Positions 41,817 through 50,757 are shown, counted from the first letter of the stretch. The stretch: DNA of 64,000 nucleotides from JBHFEI01 sp041928815 (GCF_041928815.1 NZ_JBHFEI010000001.1:496001-560000); one strand, 5' to 3'. Notes: a model not told the origin generated them from the sequence alone. A program made the numbers and translations.

Positions 41817-42317
41817 TCAGGCAGCCTTCTTCTTGCCCTTGGTGTTCGCGGATGTGCCGGCGAGATCGCTCAGGGCCATGTCCGTCGCCGATTCTTCGGC
41901 GAGCGTCGCCGCGAAGAGGTCGGCCGCCTCCTTCATGCCGAGCTGGGTGGCCCAGGCCTTCAGCGTTCCGTAGCGGGTGATCTCGTAATGCTCGACCGCC
42001 TGCGCCGAGGAAATCAGGCCGGCATCGAGCGCGGGAGACCCCTTGAATTCCTCGATGATCTCCTCGCCCTCGGCAATGATGCCCTGGATCGCCTCGCAGG
42101 TCTTGCCGCGCGCCGGCTTGCCGATCAGCTCGAACACCTGCTGCAGCCGCTCCACATGGGTTTCCGTCTCGCTCTTGTGCTTCTCGAAGGCGGCCTTCAG
42201 TTCCTGCGACTGGGCGGCCCGCGCCATTTTCGGCAGCGCCTTCAGGATCTGGCGCTCCGCGTAGTAGATGTCCTTGACCGTATCCAGGAAGAGGTCGTTC
42301 AACGTCTTTTCTGCCAT
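41817..42317 (-). CDS. DUF892 (YciE/YciF-type) ferritin-like protein
   Basis: A 166-residue four-helix-bundle protein: MAEKTLNDLFLDTVKDIYYAERQILKALPKMA at the N-terminus, HKSETETHVERLQQVFELIGKPARGKTCEAIQGII, and SSAQAVEHYEITRYGTLKAWA, with the Glu/His metal-ligand spacing of DUF892. Homologues YciE/YciF bind metal and are induced by general stress. A lysine-rich tail (GKKKAA) closes it. ATG 42317 has AAGGAGA upstream and an exact EcfG-type promoter 31-55 bases before the start. Confidence 0.93.
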   Translation of the reverse strand: MAEKTLNDLFLDTVKDIYYAERQILKALPKMARAAQSQELKAAFEKHKSETETHVERLQQVFELIGKPARGKTCEAIQGIIAEGEEIIEEFKGSPALDAGLISSAQAVEHYEITRYGTLKAWATQLGMKEAADLFAATLAEESATDMALSDLAGTSANTKGKKKAA

Positions 42318-42347
42318 GTCGCGTCTCCTTGGTTGCGAGGCAGGTTG

Positions 42348-42372
42348 AACCGGAGAAAGGACGATTCGTTCC
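42348..42372 (-). promoter_or_regulatory. EcfG/RpoE2-type promoter of the DUF892 gene
   Basis: On the minus strand GGAAC (42368-42372), 18 bases, then TT (42348-42349, in GGTT). The spacing is exact. Confidence 0.6.
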
Positions 42373-42539
42373 GGCCGGCGCGTAAGAATCAGCACCCGCC
42401 CTGAAGCACGCCCGACGGGCGATCGTCTGGGACCGGACGTCAATCCGTGACGCGGCCGTCCTGCGGAGCAGCGAGCGGATCCTGTGAGGACCCGGCAACG
42501 GGAGGAGAGGCTCTCTCGATGGTCAGGACGCAGCCGTTC

Positions 42540-42857
42540 GCATCCCTGACCTCGGCGATGAACCCGATCGCGGCAGGACGGCAACGGCCTCCGCATCGGC
42601 CGGCAGCGTCTGCCGGGCATCGCCGCGACCGGGGACGCGCCGGTGACGGCCGGCCTGCGCGCCGAGGACATCGCCATGACCCTCTCGGCACGGACGGCAC
42701 TGCCTTTGGTCTCGACCCTGTCGAGGAACCTGGACCGCAACGCCCGCTGCACGGCAGGATCGAGGACCAGTTCTTCCTGCTGGCGACCGGCGCGGAACAG
42801 GTGGACGGATCGAGCAGGCCCGGGCAAGCCGCACCGGTGCCGGCGCCCGCCCGCTGA
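42540..42857 (+). pseudogene. decayed C-terminal fragment of a MalK/UgpC-type ABC ATPase
   Basis: Three pieces of a sugar-ABC ATPase C-terminal (TOBE) domain follow in the right order but in different frames: a weak SAMNPI-like piece near 42557; then DGNGLRIGRQRLPG and VTAGLRAEDIAM (about 42578-42678), matching the family's V-T-x-GLRPEDI; then, after a frameshift, VEEPGPQRPLHGRIEDQFFL and a closing segment ending at TGA 42855-42857. The ATP-binding half is absent. It lies tail to tail with the fucose-type operon, which has its own intact ATPase. Read by eye; frames are inferred. Confidence 0.6.
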
Positions 42858-42878
42858 GGAGGCCGGGCGAAAACCGCC

Positions 42879-44156
42879 TCAGCTCCGGAACGTATAGTCC
42901 TCGATCGACTGCGGCTTCATCTCGATCGAGAAGCCGGGAAGGGAGGGCGGCATGTAGGCGGCGTTCTCGATCCGGCAGGGGTCGAGGAAATGCTCGTGCA
43001 GGTGATCGACGAACTCGATGACGCGACCCTCCTTGGTGCCGGAGACGACGAGGTAGTCGATCATCGACAGGTGCTGCACATATTCGCACAAGCCCACGCC
43101 GCCGGCATGGGGCCAGACCGGCAACCCGTATTTCGCCGCCATCAGCAGCACCGCCAGCACCTCGTTCAGCCCGCCCATGCGGCAGGAATCGATCTGGACG
43201 ATGTCGATCGCGCCATTGGCGATCATCTGCTTGAAGATGATGCGGTTCTGGCACATCTCGCCGGTCGCGACCTTGACCGGCGCGATCGCCTCGCGGATCG
43301 CGCGGTGGCCGAAGACGTCGTCCGGGCTCGTCGGCTCCTCGATGAAGAACGGCTTGTAGACGGAGAGTTCCTTCACCCAGTCGATCGCCTGGCTCACCTC
43401 CCAGACCTGGTTGGCGTCGATCATCATGTAGCGCTCGTCGCCGATCACCTCGCGGGCGATCCTGAGCCGGCGCTTGTCATCTTCCAGATCGCGCCCGACC
43501 TTCATCTTGATATGGGTGAAGCCCTCATCGACCGCTTCCTGGCAGAGCCGGCGCAGCTTCTCGTCGCCGTAACCGAGCCAGCCGGCCGAGGTCGTGTAGC
43601 AGGGATAGCCTTCCCGCTTCAGGATCTCGATCCGCTCCGCCTTGCCGGCCTCGGCCGCCTTCAGGATGGCGAGCGCCTCCTCGGGCGTCAGCGCGTCGGT
43701 CAGGTAGCGGAAGTCGACGATGGAGAGGATTTCTTCAGGGCTCATCTCGGCGACGAGCTGCCAGACCGGCTTGCCGGCCTCCTTGGCGAGCAGGTCCCAG
43801 ACGGCGTTGACGACGGCGCCGACGGCGAGATGCATCGCGCCCTTGTCCGGGCCGATCCAGCGCAGCTGGCTGTCGCTCGTCACATGGCGCCAGAAGCGGC
43901 CGGGGTTTTCGCGCACCCAGCCGAGATCGAGCCCGACGACGAGATGGGCGAGCGCATCGATCGCGGCGCAGCAGATCTCGTTGCCGCGGCCGATGGTGAA
44001 GGTCAGGCCGTGGCCGGTGAGATCGGCCCGGTCGGTCGCAAGCACGACATAGGCCGCGGAATAATCCGGGTCGGGGTTCATCGCGTCCGAGCCGTCGAGG
44101 CTCTTCGAGGTCGGGAAGCGCAGGTCGATCGAGCGCAGGCCGGTGATCTTGGTCAT
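42879..44156 (-). CDS. fucD: L-fuconate dehydratase
   Basis: A 425-residue enolase-superfamily enzyme. N-terminal capping domain with RFPTSKSLDGSDAMNPDPDYSAAYV, a hallmark of L-fuconate dehydratases, then a barrel with FTHIKMKVG (catalytic KxK), MMIDANQVW, IEEPTSPDD and VATGEMCQN metal ligands, and VWPHAGGVGLCEYVQH with the catalytic His. It converts L-fuconate to 2-keto-3-deoxy-L-fuconate. It is the last gene of an 11-gene minus-strand operon beginning at the binding protein (53097). Length fits the family. Confidence 0.92.
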   Translation of the reverse strand: MTKITGLRSIDLRFPTSKSLDGSDAMNPDPDYSAAYVVLATDRADLTGHGLTFTIGRGNEICCAAIDALAHLVVGLDLGWVRENPGRFWRHVTSDSQLRWIGPDKGAMHLAVGAVVNAVWDLLAKEAGKPVWQLVAEMSPEEILSIVDFRYLTDALTPEEALAILKAAEAGKAERIEILKREGYPCYTTSAGWLGYGDEKLRRLCQEAVDEGFTHIKMKVGRDLEDDKRRLRIAREVIGDERYMMIDANQVWEVSQAIDWVKELSVYKPFFIEEPTSPDDVFGHRAIREAIAPVKVATGEMCQNRIIFKQMIANGAIDIVQIDSCRMGGLNEVLAVLLMAAKYGLPVWPHAGGVGLCEYVQHLSMIDYLVVSGTKEGRVIEFVDHLHEHFLDPCRIENAAYMPPSLPGFSIEMKPQSIEDYTFRS

Positions 44157-44179
44157 GAATGCGTCCTCCTTGATCCTGT

Positions 44180-45022
44180 TCAGATGTCGGCGCGAAACGT
44201 CTGCTTCTGCGTGCCGAGCCCGTCGATGCCGAGCTCGACGACGTCTCCGGGCTTGAGATAGCGCGGCGGCTTGAAGCCCATGCCGACGCCGGGCGGCGTG
44301 CCGGTGGAGATGACGTCGCCCGGATGCAGCGACATGAACTGCGAGAGGTACGAGACGAGGAAGGCGACGCCGTAGACCATCGTCCTCGTCGTGCCGTCCT
44401 GCACCGTCTCGCCGTTGACCGTCAGCCACATCTTCAGGTTCTGCGGGTCGGCGACCTCGTCCTTCGTCACCAGCCAGGGACCGATCGGGCCGAAGGTGTC
44501 ACAGGACTTGCCCTTGGTCCACTGGCCGGCCCGCTCGATCTGGAAGGCGCGCTCGGAGACGTCGTGCGAGACGCAATAGCCGGCGACATGGTCGAGCGCC
44601 TCGGCTTCCGTCACATATTTGGCTGTCTTGCCGATGACGACGCCGAGCTCGACCTCCCAGTCGGTCTTCTCCGAGCCGCGCGGGATCAGAACGTCGTCGT
44701 TCGGGCCGACAATCGCGGACGTCGCCTTCATGAAGATGACCGGCTCCGGCGGCACCGCCATGCCGCTCTCGGCGGCGTGGTCGGAATAATTGAGCCCGAT
44801 GCAGATGAATTTTCCGGTACCGGCGACACAGGCACCGATGCGGCCATCCTCCAGCACCGGCAGGCTCGCGGGGTCGAGCGCCGCGAGTGTCACCAGTCCC
44901 TCGGGCGAGATCGCCGTGCCGCCGATATCGGACACGTGAGCGGAGAGGTCGCGGATCGTGCCGTCGCTGTGAAGGAGAGCGGGCTTTTCCTGGCCGGGTT
45001 GGCCGACGCGCATCAGTTTCAT
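44180..45022 (-). CDS. FAH-family hydrolase, likely 2,4-diketo-3-deoxy-L-fuconate hydrolase
   Basis: A 280-residue fumarylacetoacetate-hydrolase-fold enzyme: FICIGLNYSDHAAESG, PVIFMKATSAIVGPNDDV, DWEVELGVVIGKTAKYV with acidic metal ligands, and MSLHPGDVISTGTPPGVGMG. In the non-phosphorylative L-fucose route such a hydrolase cleaves 2,4-diketo-3-deoxy-L-fuconate to pyruvate and L-lactate. Position between fucD and the SDR dehydrogenase supports this; sequence alone says only FAH family. Confidence 0.9.
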   Translation of the reverse strand: MKLMRVGQPGQEKPALLHSDGTIRDLSAHVSDIGGTAISPEGLVTLAALDPASLPVLEDGRIGACVAGTGKFICIGLNYSDHAAESGMAVPPEPVIFMKATSAIVGPNDDVLIPRGSEKTDWEVELGVVIGKTAKYVTEAEALDHVAGYCVSHDVSERAFQIERAGQWTKGKSCDTFGPIGPWLVTKDEVADPQNLKMWLTVNGETVQDGTTRTMVYGVAFLVSYLSQFMSLHPGDVISTGTPPGVGMGFKPPRYLKPGDVVELGIDGLGTQKQTFRADI

Positions 45023-45043
45023 CGAAAACGTCCTGTTGGAATG

Positions 45044-45778
45044 TCAGATGGTCCAGCCGCCGTCGATGGCATAGGCCTGGCCGGTCGTATAGGTGGCGGT
45101 GGCGAGATAGACGGCGAGGTCGGCGATTTCCTCCGGCGTGCCGATGCGGCCGATCGGCTGGCGGGCGATGAAGGCAGCGCGCGCCGCCTCGAAATCGCCC
45201 TGGGCGCGCAACCGGTCCTGCAACGACGGGCTTTCGACCGTGCCGGGGCAGATGGCGTTGCAGCGGATGCCCTGCGCCACGTAATCGGCGGCGACCGACT
45301 TGGTCAGGCCGATCACGGCGGCCTTGGTGATCGTGTAGGCGGCCCGGTTCGGCACGCCCTTGATGCTGGAGGCGACGGAGGCCATGTTGACGATGGCGCC
45401 GTCCTTCTTCTCCAGCATCGTCGGCAGCACGGCGCGGATCATCCGTACCATGGCGCGCACATTGAGGTCGAAGGCGAAATCGAGATCGCGCTCGCTCATC
45501 TCGAGGATCGTGCCGGCGTGGACGAAGCCGGCGCAGTTGAACAGCACGTCGAACGGGCCGGTCTCGGCGACGACGGATGTCACGGCCTCGTCCTTCAGCA
45601 CGTCGAGCACGCGCGTGGTGACTGCCACCTCGCCGTCGAGGCTTTTCAGCGCGTCGGCATTGATGTCGGTGGCGACGACGCTGGCACCGGCGCGGGCGAA
45701 GGCGAGCGCAGAGGCGCGGCCGATGCCCTGCGCGGCGGCGGTGACGAGGACATTTTTGCCGTGAAGCGGGAGGGACAT
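45044..45778 (-). CDS. SDR dehydrogenase, likely 2-keto-3-deoxy-L-fuconate dehydrogenase
   Basis: A 244-residue classical short-chain dehydrogenase: NAD-binding VTAAAQGIGRASALAFARAG, NCAG (about 83), catalytic Ser in MASVASS, and YTITK (Tyr and Lys of the active site). AAAQGIG in place of TGxxxGIG is typical of the 2-keto-3-deoxy-L-fuconate dehydrogenase branch, which produces the substrate for the neighbouring FAH hydrolase. ATG 45778 begins the conserved part. Lies 21 bases before the FAH gene. Confidence 0.88.
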   Translation of the reverse strand: MSLPLHGKNVLVTAAAQGIGRASALAFARAGASVVATDINADALKSLDGEVAVTTRVLDVLKDEAVTSVVAETGPFDVLFNCAGFVHAGTILEMSERDLDFAFDLNVRAMVRMIRAVLPTMLEKKDGAIVNMASVASSIKGVPNRAAYTITKAAVIGLTKSVAADYVAQGIRCNAICPGTVESPSLQDRLRAQGDFEAARAAFIARQPIGRIGTPEEIADLAVYLATATYTTGQAYAIDGGWTI

Positions 45779-45800
45779 GGAATGCTCCTTGTGACGTGCG

Positions 45801-46250
45801 TCAGGCGGCCGGGCGACGCTCGACGACATAGATGTGGTCCGCGGCGAGCACGACGGCGCCGGCCTGGTTGATCACTTCGGTGCGCTCGATCACCCGGCCG
45901 AAGCCGGCACGCTTCGGATCGTCCTCCTTGGCCGTGATCGTCACCCGCGTGCGGATCGTGTCGCCGATGAAGACCGGCCTGACGAAGCGCATGCGGTCAT
46001 AGCCGTAGGAGAAGGCGACCGGGTTGACGACGCTCGCCGTCAGGCCGACGCCGATCGAAAACACCATCGTGCCATGGGCGATGCGCTGGCCGAAGGGCGT
46101 CGTCTTCATGAACTCGGCATCCATGTGATGGGGGAAGAAATCGCCGGTATGGCCGGCATGGACGACGAAATCCGTCTCGGTGATCGTCCGGCCGAACGTC
46201 TCCCGGCTGTCGCCGATCGCATAGTCCTCGAAATACTTCGTCTGTTCCAT
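45801..46250 (-). CDS. MaoC-like (R-hydratase fold) protein
   Basis: A 149-residue single hotdog-fold protein: ETDFVVHAGHTGDFFPHHMD, TPFGQRIAHGTMVFSIGVG with the MaoC catalytic-type Asp/His region, and FVRPVFIGDTIRTRVTITAK. MaoC proteins hydrate enoyl-CoA thioesters or related substrates. No CoA-thioester step is known to me in L-fucose breakdown, so its place here is odd; it may act on a side product or serve an unrecognised branch. It lies 22 bases before the SDR gene and 11 after the Gfo/Idh gene. Confidence 0.85.
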   Translation of the reverse strand: MEQTKYFEDYAIGDSRETFGRTITETDFVVHAGHTGDFFPHHMDAEFMKTTPFGQRIAHGTMVFSIGVGLTASVVNPVAFSYGYDRMRFVRPVFIGDTIRTRVTITAKEDDPKRAGFGRVIERTEVINQAGAVVLAADHIYVVERRPAA

Positions 46251-46261
46251 GGTTCGTCCTG

Positions 46262-47332
46262 TCAGGGGCGCTTCGCGAGCGGCGTTGCCGGAGACGCGCT
46301 GGAGGCATAGGCCGCCTCGACGAGCGCCATGGTCATCCACGCATCCTCGACGGAGGAGACGAGGGTCGTGTCCTCGCCGGAGGCAAAACGTTGAAGATTG
46401 GCCATACGGCCGGTGAAGGCATCGGGGAACCAGGTTCCCGTCAGCGGCACGGAAATCCAGCCGGCCCCGCCTCTCGGGTGGATCTCCAAGATGTCCGGCT
46501 CGCCGCGCGGATAATCGAGATTGACGCCGAGTTGCAGATAGGCAGCACCCTCCGTGCCGGAGATGGTGAAGCCGCAGGCCTGGTGCCGCCGACCGAAGCG
46601 GTGGTCGTGGTTGATCGAGAGGGCGCAGCGGACGCTTTCGCCATAGTCGAGGATCGCCGTCGTGCGGGTCTGGGCCATCGTGTGGGCGGGATGGCCGATT
46701 GACTTGGCATGCACGCCGTTCGGATCGCCGAGCAGTTCGCGGATGACATCGAGATAGTGGATCGAGTGCATGGCGATCTCGATGCGCGGCAGGCCTTCGA
46801 GGAAGGACCAGAGATGCCAGGGCGTATCAAGCACGAGATGCACGTCGACATCGACGACCTCGCCGAGCAGGCCTTTGCCGATCGCGTCCTTCAGCGCCAG
46901 CATCATCGGCGCGAAGCGGAGCTGGAAATTGACGGCGGCCTTGAGGTTTTTCCGCCGGCAGATGTCGAGAATCTCCGTGGCGGCGACAAGATCCGCGCCC
47001 ATCGGCTTCTGGATCAGCACGGCGGCGCCGTCCGGTAGGCTTTCAAGCACTTTCGCGTGCGCCGCCGGCGGCGTTGCGAGATCGAAGACGGCGCCTTCGA
47101 CGGCAACGGCCTCCTCGACGGACGCATAGGCCGTGACACCCCAGGTCTTCGCCAGCGCCTTCGCCTTGACATGGTCCGGATCGTAAAGCCCGGCGACCGG
47201 AAAGCCGCCCTTGCGATAGGCGGGGACATGCGCGTCGCCGACGATCGAACCGGCGCCGAAAATGACGATCGGGCGCGGGCGCGACGGCACAGGCCAGGAC
47301 TGGATAAGGGAGGTGGGGTCGACATCAGGCAT
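46262..47332 (-). CDS. Gfo/Idh/MocA-family oxidoreductase
   Basis: A 356-residue NAD(P)-dependent sugar dehydrogenase-like protein: a Rossmann start PIVIFGAGSIVGDAHVPAYRKGGFPVAGLYD, then IQKPMGADLVAATEIL with the catalytic-type Lys (EKP in most members, here QKP), and MHSIHYLDVIRELLG. The QKP change is notable. It may oxidise a sugar or inositol-like substrate; the locus lacks another obvious sugar 1-dehydrogenase for the first step, so it is a candidate. It overlaps the mutarotase by 8 bases. Confidence 0.87.
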   Translation of the reverse strand: MPDVDPTSLIQSWPVPSRPRPIVIFGAGSIVGDAHVPAYRKGGFPVAGLYDPDHVKAKALAKTWGVTAYASVEEAVAVEGAVFDLATPPAAHAKVLESLPDGAAVLIQKPMGADLVAATEILDICRRKNLKAAVNFQLRFAPMMLALKDAIGKGLLGEVVDVDVHLVLDTPWHLWSFLEGLPRIEIAMHSIHYLDVIRELLGDPNGVHAKSIGHPAHTMAQTRTTAILDYGESVRCALSINHDHRFGRRHQACGFTISGTEGAAYLQLGVNLDYPRGEPDILEIHPRGGAGWISVPLTGTWFPDAFTGRMANLQRFASGEDTTLVSSVEDAWMTMALVEAAYASSASPATPLAKRP

Positions 47333-47654
47333 GGAAGAACACCTCTTCCATCGACGCCCACCATTCGCCCTCCTTCCGCGTCTCCAGCGGCGACTGGCAG
47401 GGCATGCAGACGGCCCACCATTCCTGCGTTTTCGGGTCGGCCGCCATCTTCGCCATATCGGCGGCGTAGTCCGCGCCGTGATATTCGAAGAAGGAGAAGA
47501 GCAGGTTTTCCGGCTCCTTCAGGAAGATGGAATAGTTTTTGATGTTGCAGGCGGAGATCATCGCCAGCACTTCGGGCCAGACGGCGGCGTGCAGGCGCTT
47601 GTAGTCCTCGATCTTTTCCGGCTTCAGGCCGATCACCATGCCGATGCGCTGCAT
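47325..47654 (-). CDS. RhaM-family sugar mutarotase
   Basis: A 109-residue dimeric alpha-beta barrel protein: IGMVIGLKPEKIEDYKRLHAAVWPEVLAMI, KNYSIFLKEPENLLFSFFEYHG, and WWAVCMPCQ near the end. This is the L-rhamnose/L-fucose mutarotase family (COG3254), which speeds anomer exchange so that the right anomer meets the dehydrogenase. It lies 11 bases after the second enolase-superfamily gene. Confidence 0.9.
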   Translation of the reverse strand: MQRIGMVIGLKPEKIEDYKRLHAAVWPEVLAMISACNIKNYSIFLKEPENLLFSFFEYHGADYAADMAKMAADPKTQEWWAVCMPCQSPLETRKEGEWWASMEEVFFHA

Positions 47655-47665
47655 CCTGCCCTCCC

Positions 47666-48775
47666 TCACCGGATCTCGCGGCTGAATTCGGCGATCGCGC
47701 GGCTGCCGATCGCGTCCCAGTCCCACTCGATGCCGAGGCCCGGCGTCATCGGCGCCAGCGCCATGCCGCCTTCTATCGCCAGCCGCGAGGTGGTGATGTC
47801 ATCGAGCTGCGGAATATATTCGACATATTTTCCGTTCTGCACGGCGCAGGTGAGGCTGACATGCAGCTCCATCAGGAAATGCGGGCAGACGGGGATGTCG
47901 AAGGCTTCCGCCGCATGCGCCACCTTCAGCCAAGGGGTGATGCCGCCGATGCGGCCGGCATCGACCTGCACGATCGAGCACCCGCCCTTCTGCATGTATT
48001 CGCGAAAATGCCGGATCGAATAGAGCGATTCACCGATGGCGATCGGGGTCGAGGTCGATCGATTGAGCCGCACATGGCCGTCGATGTCATCGGCCGGCAG
48101 CGGTTCCTCCAGCCAGGCGAGGTCGAGCTCGCTGAGCCGCTCGGCCCGGCGGATCGCCTCGTCGACGGCAAAGCCCTGGTTGGCGTCGGTCATGATCTCG
48201 TAGCCGTCGCCGACCGCCTTCCTCACCGCCGACAGCCTGGCATAGTCCTCGGAGCCATGCGGCTTGCCGATCTTCACCTTGGAACCGCGAAACCCCTTCG
48301 ATTGCGCGTCCAGCGCATCCTCGACCAGCGCTTCGGCCGGGATGTGCAGCCAGCCTCCCTCGGTGGTGTAGAGCGGGCAGCGGTCCTTCGCGCCGCCGGC
48401 AAGCTTCCACAGCGGCAGCGTCTGCTTTCGCGCACGCAAATCCCAAAGGGCCGTGTCGATGGCGGCAAGGGCGATGGCGGTGATCGCACCGATCGTCGTC
48501 GCGTGGGTCAGAAACTCCAGCTCGTGCCAGATCGCCTCGATGCAATCGGCGTCGCGGCCGATCAGGCGCGGCGCCAGATGATCGGCGAGAAGCCGCATCA
48601 CGGAGGAGCCGCCGGTGCCGATCGTGTAGCTGTAGCCGGTGCCCACAGCCCCGTCCGAATCCGTAATGGTGACGAGCGGCGTTTCCTGGCTGACAAAGCT
48701 CTGGATGGCGTCGGTGCGCTCGACCTTCGGGCGAAGGTCGACCATGGCGAGCTCGATGCGTTCGATCCGTGCCAT
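47666..48775 (-). CDS. mandelate racemase/muconate lactonizing enzyme-like (enolase superfamily)
   Basis: A 369-residue enzyme with the capping domain and a barrel carrying GSKVKIGKP (KxK), MTDANQGFAVDEAI, WLEEPLPADD and IGESLYSIRHF metal ligands, and VCPHFLMELHVSL with a likely His base. TIGAITAIALAAIDTALWDL is the usual capping/barrel joint. It differs from the fucD at 42879 and resembles the mandelate-racemase subgroup; substrate (another acid sugar, or epimerisation) is unknown. It follows the ABC ATPase by one base. Confidence 0.88.
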   Translation of the reverse strand: MARIERIELAMVDLRPKVERTDAIQSFVSQETPLVTITDSDGAVGTGYSYTIGTGGSSVMRLLADHLAPRLIGRDADCIEAIWHELEFLTHATTIGAITAIALAAIDTALWDLRARKQTLPLWKLAGGAKDRCPLYTTEGGWLHIPAEALVEDALDAQSKGFRGSKVKIGKPHGSEDYARLSAVRKAVGDGYEIMTDANQGFAVDEAIRRAERLSELDLAWLEEPLPADDIDGHVRLNRSTSTPIAIGESLYSIRHFREYMQKGGCSIVQVDAGRIGGITPWLKVAHAAEAFDIPVCPHFLMELHVSLTCAVQNGKYVEYIPQLDDITTSRLAIEGGMALAPMTPGLGIEWDWDAIGSRAIAEFSREIR

Positions 48776-48776
48776 G

Positions 48777-49874
48777 TCAGGCCCTCAAGGTTGCGCCGCT
48801 GTCGCGGTCGAAGAGATGGGCCTGCGACAGATCGAAGCAGAACGGCAAGGTCTCGCCCGGGGTCAGCCGGCGCGGGTTGAGCATGCGGCCGACCCATTCG
48901 GCGCCGCCGAACGAGGAGAAGACGAGCGTCTCGTTGCCGAGCGGCTCGGTCAGGATCACCGGCAGGTCGAGTGTGTGGACGTCGGCCTCGTGGCCGGAAT
49001 GGATGCCGTGGCCGGCGGGGTAAAGATCGTCGGGGCGCAGGCCGAAGGTGACCTTCCGTCCGGCGGAAACACGATCGCGGAAACGGGCCGGCAGCGGCAG
49101 GCGGTCGCCATTGGCAAAGACCAGTTCACCGCCCGAGACCTCGGCATCCTTCAGGTTCATCGGCGGCGAACCGATGAAGCCGGCGACGAATTTCGACTTC
49201 GGCCGCTGGAACACATCCTCCGGCGTGCCGACCTGCTCAATATGGCCGTCGCGCATGATGACGATGCGGTCGGCGAGCGTCATCGCCTCGACCTGGTCAT
49301 GGGTGACGTAGATGACGGTCGACTGCACTTTTGCGTGGAGTTTCTTGATCTCGACGCGCATCTGCGTCCTGAGCTTGGCATCGAGGTTCGACAGCGGCTC
49401 GTCGAAGAGGAAGACGTCCGGATCGCGCACGATCGCCCGGCCCATGGCGACGCGCTGGCGCTGACCGCCGGAGAGCTGCGACGGGCGCCGGTCGAGGAGA
49501 TGGGTGAGGTCGAGCGTCTTTGCCGCCTCCTCGACCTGCGGCGCGATCTGCTGCGGCGTCTGCCCGGCGATCTTCAGCGAGAAGCCCATGTTTTCGCGGA
49601 CCGTCATGTGCGGATAGAGCGCATAGGACTGGAAGACCATGGCGAGGTTTCTCGCGCGCGGCGGCAGGTCGTTGACGATGCGACCGCCGATCCTCAGGTT
49701 TCCGCCGGAGATCGGCTCCAGCCCGGCGATCATCCGGAGCGTCGTCGACTTGCCGCAGCCGGACGGGCCGACCAGCGCGATGAACTCGCGGTCGGCGACC
49801 TCCAGATCGATGCCATGGACCACTTCGACCGCGCCGTAACGCTTGACCAGCTTTTCGAGGGTGACGGTTGCCAT
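48777..49874 (-). CDS. CUT1 sugar ABC transporter, ATP-binding protein (UgpC/MalK type)
   Basis: A 365-residue ATPase: Walker A LVGPSGCGKSTTLRMIAGLE (about 33-52), signature QLSGGQRQRVAMGRAI, Walker B VFLFDEPLSNLDAKLR, H-loop VTHDQVEAM, then a TOBE domain from about 235 with KVTFGLRPDDL. It energises the two permeases that precede it. The genome fragment at 42540-42857 is a decayed relative of its C-terminus. Confidence 0.95.
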   Translation of the reverse strand: MATVTLEKLVKRYGAVEVVHGIDLEVADREFIALVGPSGCGKSTTLRMIAGLEPISGGNLRIGGRIVNDLPPRARNLAMVFQSYALYPHMTVRENMGFSLKIAGQTPQQIAPQVEEAAKTLDLTHLLDRRPSQLSGGQRQRVAMGRAIVRDPDVFLFDEPLSNLDAKLRTQMRVEIKKLHAKVQSTVIYVTHDQVEAMTLADRIVIMRDGHIEQVGTPEDVFQRPKSKFVAGFIGSPPMNLKDAEVSGGELVFANGDRLPLPARFRDRVSAGRKVTFGLRPDDLYPAGHGIHSGHEADVHTLDLPVILTEPLGNETLVFSSFGGAEWVGRMLNPRRLTPGETLPFCFDLSQAHLFDRDSGATLRA

Positions 49875-49877
49875 GGA

Positions 49878-50744
49878 CTATCCTTTGACGGCGCCGGAAG
49901 TGAGCCCGGACACGAGATGCTTCTGCACGACGAAGGTGAGCACGAGGGCGGGGATGATCATGACCACGGCGAGCGCGCACATGCCGCGCCAGTCGATGGT
50001 GAACTCCGCCGTATAATCGAGCAGGCCCACGGGCAGGGTCTTGGAATTGACGGAACGGGTGAGCTGCGAAGCGAGCGCGAACTCGTTCCAGGAGGTGAGG
50101 AAGGCGAAGATGCCGGCGGACGCGATGCCGGGGCCGGCGAGCGGAAACTCCACCTGCCAGAAGGCCTGCCAGCGGGTGCAGCCGTCGATCTGCGCGGCCT
50201 CGGCGAGATCCTTCGGCACCTGGCGGAAGAAGCCGTCGATCAGCCAGATGGTGAAGGGCACGTTCAGCGCCACATAGGCCGCGATCAGGCCGAAATGCGT
50301 GTCGATGATGCCGAGCTTCGAATAGACGAAGAAGAGCGGCAGCGACAGGGCGATGCCGGGCACCGTGCGTGTCAGCATCAGGCCGAGGAAGATCGAGGAC
50401 TTGGCGCGGAAGCGGAACCTTGCGAAGGCATAACCGCCGGCCATGCCGATCGCGAGCGCGATCGCCGTCGAGGTGACGGAGACGATCAGCGAATTGCGGA
50501 AATATTCGATGATCGGGATGCCGCCCTGGCCGACGCCGGAGAACATCGCGACATAGGCGTCGAGGGAGAGATCCTGCGGCACCCAGACCGGCGGCTTCGC
50601 CATGATCTCGACCGTCGGGCGGAAGGAGGCGAGCACGATCCAGAGCCCCGGCAGGCAGATGACGGTCATCGCCAGGAACAGGCCGATCTTGTGAGCGGCC
50701 GACAGGAGGATGCCGTTGATGCGGGCCTTCGCGTTCTCGTTCAT
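49878..50744 (-). CDS. CUT1 sugar ABC transporter permease (MalG type)
   Basis: A 288-residue inner-membrane permease with six predicted membrane segments and the EAA loop DLAEAAQIDGCTRWQAFWQVEFPLAGPGI that meets the ATPase. The C-terminus SGLTSGAVKG is the MalG-type end. It lies 3 bases before the ATPase gene and 13 bases after the other permease. Confidence 0.94.
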   Translation of the reverse strand: MNENAKARINGILLSAAHKIGLFLAMTVICLPGLWIVLASFRPTVEIMAKPPVWVPQDLSLDAYVAMFSGVGQGGIPIIEYFRNSLIVSVTSTAIALAIGMAGGYAFARFRFRAKSSIFLGLMLTRTVPGIALSLPLFFVYSKLGIIDTHFGLIAAYVALNVPFTIWLIDGFFRQVPKDLAEAAQIDGCTRWQAFWQVEFPLAGPGIASAGIFAFLTSWNEFALASQLTRSVNSKTLPVGLLDYTAEFTIDWRGMCALAVVMIIPALVLTFVVQKHLVSGLTSGAVKG

Positions 50745-50757
50745 CGTCGCTCTCCCC

